In this document: one piece after another, positions 38,467-46,290 of the stretch
Layout: every line of letters begins with the position of its first letter
Numbering within the stretch: position 1 is the stretch's first letter
DNA from: an uncultured Candidatus Saccharibacteria bacterium
GTDB lineage: Bacteria; Patescibacteriota; Saccharimonadia; Saccharimonadales; Saccharimonadaceae
Reading direction: 5' to 3'
DNA length: 64,000 nucleotides
Assembly: GCA_938018005.1 (NCBI GenBank)
Contig: CALIJG010000020.1
Coordinates: 1-64,000 of the forward strand
Program-made: the position numbers and the translations under genes
Notes under the pieces: model-generated
Told to the model about the DNA's origin: nothing
The model's input: the letters and a program-made list of their open reading frames with translations, nothing else
The model's database searches: none

Positions 38467-39486
38467 TTAGTGTAATAGCACCTTCTTGTATAGTGTTACT
38501 AATTGTTCTGCTCCGGCAGCACTATCAAAGCGCCGCGCAATATGCCGAGCACGCTGCTTTGCTTGATCGTAGAAATGTTTATCCTGCATAAGGCGTTCTA
38601 TATCCCGAGCAAATGATTCATCGTCTGCCGCCATAAGTGCATCTGCACGAAATGTACCATCATAATCTGGAATATCCCGTAACACAATTGGCAAACCTGC
38701 AGCAGCCGCTTCAACAATAACTAAACCAAATGTCTCTTGTTCAGATGGCAACATAAAAGCATCACTTGCAGCATAATATTTAGGCATATCCTTGAGATCA
38801 ACCTGGCCAACAAAATGAACATTGGGTGGAGCACTCTCAATCATGCGCGTTATATGGTTATGCTCTGCAGCAAGGTGCTTAAACGGCATGCTCCCCACCC
38901 AAATATAGGCAATATTAGGAGTGCGCTTAGCAACTTCTATGAATGTATCAATTCTTTTGCGTGGTTGCGTTTGTCCTGCGCCAATAACAACAAAAGTATC
39001 GCTACTTATACCTAGCGAACGACGTATCTCATCACGACCGCCAGCTTGAATATATTTCGTTGTATCAATCGTATTATATACAACCTCGATCGGCTTCTTA
39101 ACGCCAAGATTTATCAACCCTTGCTTTGTTTCATCAGACACAGCTAATACAAGATCTGCTCGATTGTAGAACCACCGCAAATACAACCGCGCAATCCACA
39201 GCCAATATCGCGTCAGTATAAATGATCCAACAAACGAATCTGGCAAGACGTGGGCCGACACCACTTTCTTGCGACTCTTTTTACTCAACATATGCCTCAG
39301 GGAATAAAAGCCAATCGTCTGTATGTGGACTATGTCGGACGTGCGCATAATATTAGCTTGAATATCGACATCGTCGCGTTTTGCAAGGCAATCAAAGTTC
39401 TCTTTATATGCAGTATGCACACCATGTCCTTGCACAGTAAACTCGCTTTCAGAAACCATGGTGACGATTATTTTACTGTTTCTCAT
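38467..39486 (-). CDS. GT4-family glycosyltransferase
   Basis: A 339-residue GT-B glycosyltransferase: G-H-G-V-H-T-A near 19-25, G-A-G-Q-T-Q-P-R-K-R near 180, and the E-x7-E region P-S-E-Q-E-T-F-G-L-V-I-V-E-A near 260. The start at 39486 rather than 39495 is supported by TATAAT (minus strand, 39495-39500) 8 nt upstream. It lies 57 nt upstream of the preceding glycosyltransferase gene. Confidence 0.93.
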   Translation of the reverse strand: MRNSKIIVTMVSESEFTVQGHGVHTAYKENFDCLAKRDDVDIQANIMRTSDIVHIQTIGFYSLRHMLSKKSRKKVVSAHVLPDSFVGSFILTRYWLWIARLYLRWFYNRADLVLAVSDETKQGLINLGVKKPIEVVYNTIDTTKYIQAGGRDEIRRSLGISSDTFVVIGAGQTQPRKRIDTFIEVAKRTPNIAYIWVGSMPFKHLAAEHNHITRMIESAPPNVHFVGQVDLKDMPKYYAASDAFMLPSEQETFGLVIVEAAAAGLPIVLRDIPDYDGTFRADALMAADDESFARDIERLMQDKHFYDQAKQRARHIARRFDSAAGAEQLVTLYKKVLLH

Positions 39487-39554
39487 ACGAAGCAATTATA
39501 CAGTATATTTAGTGCATCCGCTACTTTGGTCTTGTGTTGTATTAGCTTACTTAA

Positions 39555-40634
39555 TTACGAATGTTTTTGTACACCAAAATTCTCATCATAGACAGCAACA
39601 AGCGCCTGTGGGATAGTAAGAAATGAGTGGCTATGATTATGAACTATCAATTGCTCTACAACGGGTGGTACTCCTTTTGCATGAGCAAGCGCATATGCCA
39701 TTATATCGTTAACCGCCTCATGTCGATTCATTGCACTCTCACTTGGTGATACAACACGAAGCTTCTCCCGAATGCATGGCAATGCTTCAGCAAGATCATC
39801 TGCAAAGCCAGGCTCCGCTAAACCAATCGGGTCAGTCAGGAATTGCTCTCGCCATCCACCTCTCGTACCCTGAGCAGTGTCTCGCAATGCGCTCTTCATT
39901 GGGTTCTTCTGTAGCTCAGATTCATAAGGGTCGAACTCAGCTTGAATATATTTCTTAAGGTGGCTATTTTCGGTTATGCCAAAACCTGTCAGTAGTCGCA
40001 TAAGTCTTGTAATACGTGTTTTTCCGTACGATTCTCCACTTACTGGATCATTTATAGTAAGACTATTAATATGAGAATCAAAGTAAGGTACAGCGGCTGT
40101 CATCGTCCGCCCACCAAATGAGTGTCCATAAAGCTGTATATCACGACCTTCTGCCACAACATCAATTGTCTGCGCAATTTGTTCACCATAACCAGCAAAA
40201 TTACCGTGCCGAACCTCTTTGCGAACAGCAGCTGGTAGCATATCAGAGCGTCCACTTCCCGGTGGATTTATCATAACAAACAACTCATCAGGAGCATTAG
40301 CAGCAAGTGTTTGTCCCTCATAAATTGCAACAGGGTGTCGTAAATTTCCACCCCAGCCATAAGCAACACCTCGTACTACTTCAGCTTGCTTATTGCCGAC
40401 CAAAGCAGCTTCAACTGCAATACCACCTACACGGATACTCACTGGATTAGTCATTGCCTCAGCCACTTCAGCATCTCGTTTCTCATCGTTACCACCCTTT
40501 GGGATAGCATATAGTTCTGTCTGCTGGATTTCTATCTTTGTATCGTGCGATAAATATGGATTATCAGCATCTAGCTGCCTTTGTGTCATTACCAATCCAT
40601 TATCAAACCCGTAATCAACTCTTTCTTGTCTCAT
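39555..40634 (-). CDS. alpha/beta-hydrolase-fold protein
   Basis: A 359-residue soluble protein. The nucleophile elbow is Y-G-H-S-F-G-G near 182-188, an F-V-M-I-N-P-P-G-S-G-R loop near 124 is the oxyanion region, and a C-terminal H-N-H-S-H-S-F supplies the His. An acyl hydrolase, lipase or peptidase. The ATG at 40634 is favoured: GGGAG lies about 10-14 nt upstream. Its promoter has a dinucleotide repeat in the spacer (40681-40714). Confidence 0.65.
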   Translation of the reverse strand: MRQERVDYGFDNGLVMTQRQLDADNPYLSHDTKIEIQQTELYAIPKGGNDEKRDAEVAEAMTNPVSIRVGGIAVEAALVGNKQAEVVRGVAYGWGGNLRHPVAIYEGQTLAANAPDELFVMINPPGSGRSDMLPAAVRKEVRHGNFAGYGEQIAQTIDVVAEGRDIQLYGHSFGGRTMTAAVPYFDSHINSLTINDPVSGESYGKTRITRLMRLLTGFGITENSHLKKYIQAEFDPYESELQKNPMKSALRDTAQGTRGGWREQFLTDPIGLAEPGFADDLAEALPCIREKLRVVSPSESAMNRHEAVNDIMAYALAHAKGVPPVVEQLIVHNHSHSFLTIPQALVAVYDENFGVQKHS

Positions 40635-40680
40635 GCTATTTTTTCTCCCACATAATAAGCAACATCTTTTAGATAAACTC

Positions 40681-40714
40681 ATAATAGCTCTCTCTCTCTC
40701 TTTAGATTTGTCAA
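40681..40714 (-). promoter_or_regulatory. promoter with a (GA)7 spacer repeat
   Basis: On the minus strand TTGACA (40709-40714) and TATTAT (40681-40686) are separated by 22 nt that contain seven CT/GA units (40688-40701). The spacing is too long for good activity; loss of two or three units would give 18 or 16 nt. This is the layout of a slippage-controlled promoter. Confidence 0.65.
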
Positions 40715-40892
40715 GGATATTTTATAACATCTTGGTTATCTTAAGATTATTCTTACTCAAGCTACTTACAGAGTTAGACATACTATGTATAGGTATTGCT
40801 ATATTCCATAGTAATTATATAAATACATACGACAGTAGGCTTTTACGTACAGTTCTATCTCTCAGGAAAAACTGTTATGCTATACTATCCTT

Positions 40893-41717
40893 ATGAATCT
40901 CTACTCCTGGAACGTCAACGGTATTCGTGCGGTGATAAATAAGGGTGAATTTGCCCGCTTTATGGCGGCGCACAGCCCCGATATCCTATGCCTGCAGGAG
41001 ACGAAGGCGCAGCGCCAGCAGGTGGAGCTCGACCTGCCGGGCTACCACGAGCACTTTTATAGCGCGGCCAAGAAGGGCTATAGCGGCACAGCAATTTTTA
41101 GCAAAACTGCACCGCTGCAGTGGCGCGATGGCCTACCGGCTGAGTTGGTAGAGCAGTTCCAGCTGGCGGCCGATAGCTACGGCAGCCCGAATGATGAAGG
41201 CCGTGTCATTACGGCGGAGTTTGCTGGCTTTTGGCTGGTAACGTGCTACACGCCCAATAGCAAGGGCGACCTGAGCCGGCTGACCCTGCGCGCCCAGGCC
41301 TGGGACCCGTGCATGCTGGCCTACCTACAGGAGCTGGAGGCTGGCCAGTACGGCCCGGCCAAGCCCGTACTCTACTGCGGGGATATGAACGTCGCCCACC
41401 AGCCAATAGACCTTGCCAACCCACGCGCTAACCGGGGCAAACACGGCTTTACGGACGAAGAGCGCGCTGGCTTCCAGCATTACCTAGATGCTGGCTTTGT
41501 AGATACCTTCCGCGCTGCCCACCCCGGCCAAACCGATGCCTACACCTGGTGGACACACTGGGCCAACGCTCGGGCTCGGAACGTGGGCTGGCGGATCGAC
41601 TACTGGCTAGCCTCGGCGGCAATCGCCCCGCGCATTACCAGCGCCCACATCCACGCCAGCCAAATGGGCAGCGACCACTGCCCGGTTAGTATTACGCTGG
41701 ATGAGCCAATAGTGTAA
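40893..41717 (+). CDS. xthA: exodeoxyribonuclease III
   Basis: A 274-residue endonuclease/exonuclease/phosphatase-fold protein: N-x-N-G-I-R-A near 8-14, L-Q-E-T-K near 36, Y-T-P-N-S near 112, G-D-M-N-V-A-H near 157, and the S-D-H-C-P end near 263. AP endonuclease and 3'-5' exonuclease for base-excision repair. TATACT at 40881-40886 ends 6 nt before the ATG (leaderless). Confidence 0.96.
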   Translation: MNLYSWNVNGIRAVINKGEFARFMAAHSPDILCLQETKAQRQQVELDLPGYHEHFYSAAKKGYSGTAIFSKTAPLQWRDGLPAELVEQFQLAADSYGSPNDEGRVITAEFAGFWLVTCYTPNSKGDLSRLTLRAQAWDPCMLAYLQELEAGQYGPAKPVLYCGDMNVAHQPIDLANPRANRGKHGFTDEERAGFQHYLDAGFVDTFRAAHPGQTDAYTWWTHWANARARNVGWRIDYWLASAAIAPRITSAHIHASQMGSDHCPVSITLDEPIV

Positions 41718-41746
41718 GACTAGGGGGCGCGATAAGCACGCGAACC

Positions 41747-41775
41747 TTGACACACCCCTCATATATTGATATATA
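41747..41775 (+). promoter_or_regulatory. promoter of the shared TATATTG family (copy 3)
   Basis: TTGACA at 41747-41752, 17-nt spacer ending ATATATTGA, TATATA at 41770-41775. The transcript behind it has no gene and ends at a strong terminator. Confidence 0.78.
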
Positions 41776-41781
41776 TATATT

Positions 41782-41990
41782 AGCTTCTCGCAATCCGACG
41801 AGGGGTGAGCCTAGAAGAGAGGGGAGGCGATTCTCCATGCTCGACGGATAACAACCAGCAGAGAGTGCGCAAGCACACGTTTGCGCACCCTCTGCGCTCT
41901 AACCTCCTACCTCCTATCTATACCCAACCTAGTCGTCAGCACTACTCTTATTAGAGTATATAGAGCTCCTAGGTTGGGCTTTTTCTTTTT
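41782..41990 (+). ncRNA. candidate small RNA (~210 nt), 6S-like architecture possible
   Basis: After the promoter the sequence holds no reading frame. It forms a long irregular hairpin: GAGG-GGAGG near 41815-41826 pairs with CCTCC-CCTC near 41902-41914, a large one-sided loop follows, and an apical AGAG-TGCGCAA / TTGCGCA-CCTCT stem. The transcript ends with CCCAACCTAG (41923-41932) pairing with CTAGGTTGGG (41969-41978), with an ACTCT / AGAGT hairpin in the loop, then a T-rich tract (41980-41990). A long hairpin with a central bubble is the architecture of 6S RNA, but the sequence does not prove it. Confidence 0.6.
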
Positions 41991-42128
41991 CGCGTTTTTA
42001 CCCACTCCCAGGTCGCGCCAGTACCTCGACATTGTATATTAAAGATCGCGGTGCACTAATAGCAAGCAAGATACCACTTCAGCAGCAATGCATAGCAAGC
42101 ACCACCTCCTTCGCGGTATAATAGCTCT

Positions 42129-42188
42129 ATGCTGAATATTTTCTCCCTGTATTGTCTCCACCCATCAGAGCGAGGCGACTACGCATGA
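42129..42188 (+). CDS. 19-codon leader reading frame
   Basis: TATAAT (42117-42122) ends 6 nt before an ATG at 42129 that opens 19 codons and stops at TGA 42186-42188. The stop overlaps the ATG of the next gene (ATGA), so the leader could couple or attenuate its translation. Alternatively the next gene starts at an upstream TTG and this frame is accidental. Confidence 0.4.
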   Translation: MLNIFSLYCLHPSERGDYA

Positions 42189-42982
42189 ACATCCCCTACT
42201 GGCAGCAGCAAACGCCAGCCAAACCGCTCTACCCAGACATCACCTGGAATAAGCCCCAGCAGCGGGCCCAGGCAGGCAAGCTAGGTATTATTGGCGGTAA
42301 CCGGCTGAGCTTTCGCGCTATCGAGCACAGTTATACCACTGCGCTCACTACAGGGGTAGGGCAGGCACGCGTCGTGCTGCCAGATGCCCTGCGCGGCACC
42401 ATTCCTGCCAGTGTGACGGATACGATTTTTGCCGCAAGCAACAGCAGCGGCAGCCTGGGTAGCGAAGCCTGGCCAGAGCTGCAAGCCCTCACTGGCTGGG
42501 CTGACGCACTCCTCCTCATTGGCGATGCAGGCCGCAACAGCCAGACCGCCATTGTCTACGAAAAGCTCGTGAGCCACACCACCTCACCTCTCGTCATCAG
42601 TCGCGACGCGGTCGATTTGCTTATGCCAAGCGCCCCGCAGCTTGCCAGTCAGTCAAACATCCTTATCATTGCATCATTTTCACAAGTCCAAAAGTTCCTT
42701 CGCACTCTGTACTACCCCAAGATCCTCACCTTCCGGATGCCACTCCTCCAGCTGGTCGAGACGCTGCACAAGTTCACCATCACCTATCCACTGACCCTCG
42801 CCACCTTCCACGCCGATACCATCCTCATCGCTCAGCACGGCATTGTCACATCAACACCATGGTCACAGCCAATGGCACTTTGGCAAGGCACTGTGCCAAC
42901 GCGCATCGCCGCCTATACCACGTGGAACCCAGCGACACCCCTCCAGGCAGCAACAGCTAGCTTGCTAGATGGGAAAGAATAG
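42185..42982 (+). CDS. YjeF-C/NnrD-like protein (divergent)
   Basis: A 265-residue ribokinase-like-fold protein. G-K-L-G-I-I-G-G-N near 31-39 and a G-D-A-G-R-N-S near 108-114 fit the ADP-dependent NAD(P)H-hydrate dehydratase (YjeF C-terminal) family, but the G-T-G-D-x-L-A-G catalytic motif expected near the end is not present. It may have lost the activity or be another member of the fold. Start at 42185 is chosen because of the ATGA overlap with the leader frame; an in-frame TTG at 42152 is the alternative. Confidence 0.5.
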   Translation: MNIPYWQQQTPAKPLYPDITWNKPQQRAQAGKLGIIGGNRLSFRAIEHSYTTALTTGVGQARVVLPDALRGTIPASVTDTIFAASNSSGSLGSEAWPELQALTGWADALLLIGDAGRNSQTAIVYEKLVSHTTSPLVISRDAVDLLMPSAPQLASQSNILIIASFSQVQKFLRTLYYPKILTFRMPLLQLVETLHKFTITYPLTLATFHADTILIAQHGIVTSTPWSQPMALWQGTVPTRIAAYTTWNPATPLQAATASLLDGKE

Positions 42983-44261
42983 GTATCAGGTATCGGCTCC
43001 GGAGCTTTTGTTATAGTTATTTGTATTTTTCTTTTTTATCTCTTTGGCGAGTGAGGAGAAGTATAAGAAGGGTCGCTCAAGCCCTAGAGCACGAGCAACA
43101 TTTCTATGATCTGCTTTTTGCTTGAATGACAAACGACAGATATATTCAAGCACAATAAATACACCCGTGAGACCATCTCAAGTAGTGGGATTTTTCCTAT
43201 CAAACCAATGTCGGAAGGGAAGAGCGAGAAAAGAGATTCGCACGCGATGTGCAGGGCTATTATTATGTTGTTCGTTTTTTGTGTTCAGATCATACAAAGC
43301 ACAAATCGTGAACAAATGTTTGCGTCACATGAGTCCACGACCTCTGTTATTCTGCTGGACAAAAAAGTAGCACAAGCATAAAACACCGCCAAATACTATA
43401 CCAAACTATCTTATTGCATGGTGTGCTATACTTGCATGAATATCGATATTATATACCTTATTTATAGAACGAAAATAGCACTATTCTACTGGAAATCAAG
43501 TACTCATATCATGTTTTGCGATAATATTTAGCTTCTCGGCAATGGCAGATCGCCTATTTTCTCTTGCACTATAGAGTAAAAAGCAGCTGAGTATTATATT
43601 TGTTCGCCCTAGTTTGTGTACTGCGTCAACTATGATACATGAGTAATGAGCGTGTTCAGTGCATCCTCATACTGCCCTCTTTGTTTTGTGTGTTGCTACG
43701 CAGCCTCATCAGTTGCCTTATTCAGCAAGCAGAAGCCACCGCCCCAGCCTGTATAAAGGTCCATACCGCGTAGAAGGTATCTCTATCTCCTAGCTAGGAG
43801 CATAGTTGGATAGAGTAGGGGAAGTGTGGATAGAATACCTTGAGGAGATCTTGGATACCGTCATCATCAGCTGAACTATATCTACAGAAGCTAGTTACGC
43901 GGCCTGTATTAAGCCTCTATTGTGGAGGTGAACCGATCAAACTACTCGTGCTACCATCCAGAAGACACGATGTAAAACACTGCCTTTCTCTATTCTTCTA
44001 GCAAAATATATCCTGCCACTGACTAGCATAGAGCACTACCAGCACAGACAGATCAGACAGAATGCACTCACATATGCGTGGCTAGCCTTCTCTTGCGGCC
44101 TAGGAGTGGCTGAGAGGAAGAGACGGAGAAGCTTAGTACTTCTCACCGGAGTAAATCGTAACCCACTCCACAATCCCATAGATGAGACCAATCAAAAAGA
44201 AAAGAGGACACAACGCAGCTTATATCGGGCCAATGATTTACTTTCAAAAACCAAACAAATA
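42983..44261. other. 1.3-kb gene-poor region
   Basis: No reading frame with a start site, composition or motif that I would call a gene; frames of 82 and 61 codons at 43122 and 44106 have neither Shine-Dalgarno nor promoter. The sequence is not repetitive. It may hold regulatory RNA or be a decayed region. Confidence 0.5.
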
Positions 44262-44296
44262 AAAAATCACCCGTCCATGCAAAACGGGTGATTTTT
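44262..44296. terminator. bidirectional terminator
   Basis: AAAAATCACCCG (44262-44273) pairs with CGGGTGATTTTT (44285-44296), with T-runs on both strands. It terminates the LPxTG-protein gene on the minus strand. Confidence 0.8.
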
Positions 44297-44317
44297 GGGT
44301 TATCCGCAAACGGTTAT

Positions 44318-45553
44318 TTATTTGCGGTGGCGGCTTACGTAGTAAGCGGCACCTGCAGCAGTGAGGCTACCAATACCAGCCAGCGGCAGGAGGGTACCGC
44401 CCAAGCCGGTATGTGGCAACTCAACTACTGAAGGAGGAGTTTGCTCACACTTCGACATGTCGGTGGTGTAGTCATTGCTTACTTCGTTGCGGCGAACTTC
44501 GACGATCTTCTTGTCAGAGATGCGGCAGACCTTGACCTTGTCGCAGTCAGCAGTGTTCTTTGAGTGCTTCTTCTCGTCGAATTCTTTTTCCTTGATGGTG
44601 ACAATGGCACCAGTCTTCAGCTCACAGACCTTCATCTTGTCGCAGTCTTTGACGTTCTTTGAGTGCTTCGTAGCGTCAAATTCGCTTTCCTTGATGGTGA
44701 TGATGGTGCTACTGCTCAGCTCACATACCTGGATGCTTGGCTGAGGTGTTACCTTGATAACAACCTGGCAGTCCTGGCTGGTCTTCTCAACGTTGGTGCT
44801 ACCACCTTCGCTGCCGACCACAGTCATCTTAACAGTGTATGTGCCTTCCTTGGCGTAAGTGTGGCGAACGGTTGCGCCGCCGGTGGCAGTTTTGCCGTCA
44901 CCAAAGTCGTACTTGTACGTAGCGACCTTTGCACCTTCCTTAGCAGTTGCCTTGGCGGTGAACTGGTATTCGTTGCGCGAAACCTGAGTAGCTTGCAATG
45001 CGTCGCAGGTCAGGCTTGGTTTAGCTGGTGGGGGAGTTGGGGTGCCCCAGGTAGGGTTACCACAGTCCTTGATAACACCAGCGATAAACTTACCGTTGTT
45101 GTCGAACCATGCGTAGATGTTAAAGGTTGTCTTGCCCAAGATGAAGCTGTCGCCCGTTGGGTACTGGTAGTATGTGTGGCCACCAGCAGTGCGCTGACCT
45201 TCTGATTTCTTTTGCTTGGTGCCTTCTTTGGCCTGCAAAGTACGAGCACCTGTAGCGACGACGCGGCCACCAACGATGATGTTGCCGTTCGCATCAACTG
45301 TACCTTCTTGCATGTTGGCACCGTTGATCATCTGCTCGGTAATACCGAACTGGCTGTACAGCTGACGGATCTCTGTACGCTTTGTGTAAGTGCTGCGCAG
45401 GGTCTGCACGTCCTTTGTGCCGCACTCTACAACATTAAAGTTGCTACAACCTGCTGAAATCGCTGCCGATGCTGGCTGCGCTACCCACAGGCCACCGATT
45501 GCTGCGCCAGCGACTACGCCAAGTGCAACAAACGATTTTGCTAGTTTGTTCAT
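44318..45553 (-). CDS. LPxTG-type PKD-domain surface protein
   Basis: A 411-residue exported protein: signal peptide with basic start, hydrophobic core and A-S-A end (about 1-30); an N-terminal domain with two Cys; a PKD domain (about 183-270, Y-K-Y-D-F-G-D-G-K-T-A and H-T-Y-A-K-E-G-T-Y); two to three ~35-residue repeats (about 272-375) of the pattern V-C-E-L...I-T-I-K-E-x-E-F-D-x-x-K-H-S-K-N-x-x-D-C-D-K; and at 379 an LPHTG sorting motif, a hydrophobic helix and S-R-H-R-K. It would be anchored to the cell wall by the sortase encoded at 46291. A CGAGGAGG ribosome site precedes the ATG. Confidence 0.9.
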   Translation of the reverse strand: MNKLAKSFVALGVVAGAAIGGLWVAQPASAAISAGCSNFNVVECGTKDVQTLRSTYTKRTEIRQLYSQFGITEQMINGANMQEGTVDANGNIIVGGRVVATGARTLQAKEGTKQKKSEGQRTAGGHTYYQYPTGDSFILGKTTFNIYAWFDNNGKFIAGVIKDCGNPTWGTPTPPPAKPSLTCDALQATQVSRNEYQFTAKATAKEGAKVATYKYDFGDGKTATGGATVRHTYAKEGTYTVKMTVVGSEGGSTNVEKTSQDCQVVIKVTPQPSIQVCELSSSTIITIKESEFDATKHSKNVKDCDKMKVCELKTGAIVTIKEKEFDEKKHSKNTADCDKVKVCRISDKKIVEVRRNEVSNDYTTDMSKCEQTPPSVVELPHTGLGGTLLPLAGIGSLTAAGAAYYVSRHRK

Positions 45554-46011
45554 TTGTTTTCCTCCTCGTCATTATTAGACGTTATGTGTTGAGATTATCA
45601 TGTCCTTTATTTTTTGTCAACATTACTTTTTCATATATTATGCTTATGCTTAAATCCATATTTTGTGGCTGCTGTTCTACCACAAAATTATGATTATAGC
45701 CACTGTTATATCGTGGTTGCGTGCAAGCGATGTTCGATGGTGTTGTACTTATCAAACATACATCGCACGCTCAGTGCTTTCGCCTGTTGCGCAGCTATGT
45801 GATGTTACTCGGCTTTTTGCCATATTTTCTCTTGATCGTTCATGGCTGGTTATCTAGTAGCTTAGGGTGGGCGAGCGGTCGTATTGAATGAAGAGAGTGG
45901 CTGACTCAGGTATATCTCTGTAGGGGCCATGCACGAGAGGCTAGCCAAGGACAGCACAATCTGCTATACTGACAGAAGTTGCAGGATAGGGCTGCAATTG
46001 ACCTTACACAC
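45554..46011. other. intergenic region before tRNA-Leu
   Basis: No gene is supported. The -10 box TATACT at 45965-45970 probably starts the tRNA transcript. Confidence 0.5.
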
Positions 46012-46098
46012 GCCGCGGTGGTGGAATTGGTAGACACGTCAGACTCAAAATCTGATGTCCACTCGGACGTGCCGGTTCAAGTCCGGCCCGCGGTACCA
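46012..46098 (+). tRNA. tRNA-Leu (anticodon CAA)
   Basis: An 87-nt class II tRNA: acceptor stem GCCGCGG / CCGCGGT, anticodon loop CTCAAAA with anticodon CAA at 46046-46048, a long variable arm (GTCC..GGAC), T-loop TTCAAGT, discriminator A, and encoded CCA at 46096-46098. The encoded CCA is a useful comparison for the tRNA-like units near 19-20 kb. Confidence 0.97.
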
Positions 46099-46120
46099 GT
46101 GTTTATTCAACTGTTTTCCG

Positions 46121-46152
46121 AAAAATAAGCCGCAGTGTCGGCTTATTTTTTT
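46121..46152 (+). terminator. terminator after tRNA-Leu
   Basis: AAATAAGCCG (46123-46132) pairs with CGGCTTATTT (46139-46148) and a T7-type tail follows. Confidence 0.8.
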
Positions 46153-46232
46153 GATTAATAACTCTTATTCTCCGAATATATCAGTCTTGAGAGCGTGGGC
46201 ACGGGCAGGTAACTTCTTATCCAAGGTGGGCT

Positions 46233-46261
46233 TTGAAACGCAAGCGATATATTGGTATATC
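46233..46261 (+). promoter_or_regulatory. promoter of the shared TATATTG family (copy 4)
   Basis: TTGAAA at 46233-46238, 17-nt spacer ending GATATATTGG, TATATC at 46256-46261. It drives the sortase gene. Confidence 0.7.
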
Positions 46262-46290
46262 AAAGCTAATATTGTATACTGGAAGTAGTT

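Noticed and set aside
41782..41990. SRP RNA
   Set aside because: The conserved GGAAGCAGC-type tetraloop/helix 8 motif is not present.
43122..44291. Two small coding frames (82 and 61 codons)
   Set aside because: No Shine-Dalgarno, no promoter and no protein-like composition.
46055..46288. 77-codon frame overlapping tRNA-Leu and its terminator
   Set aside because: A reading frame across a tRNA and a terminator is not credible as a gene.
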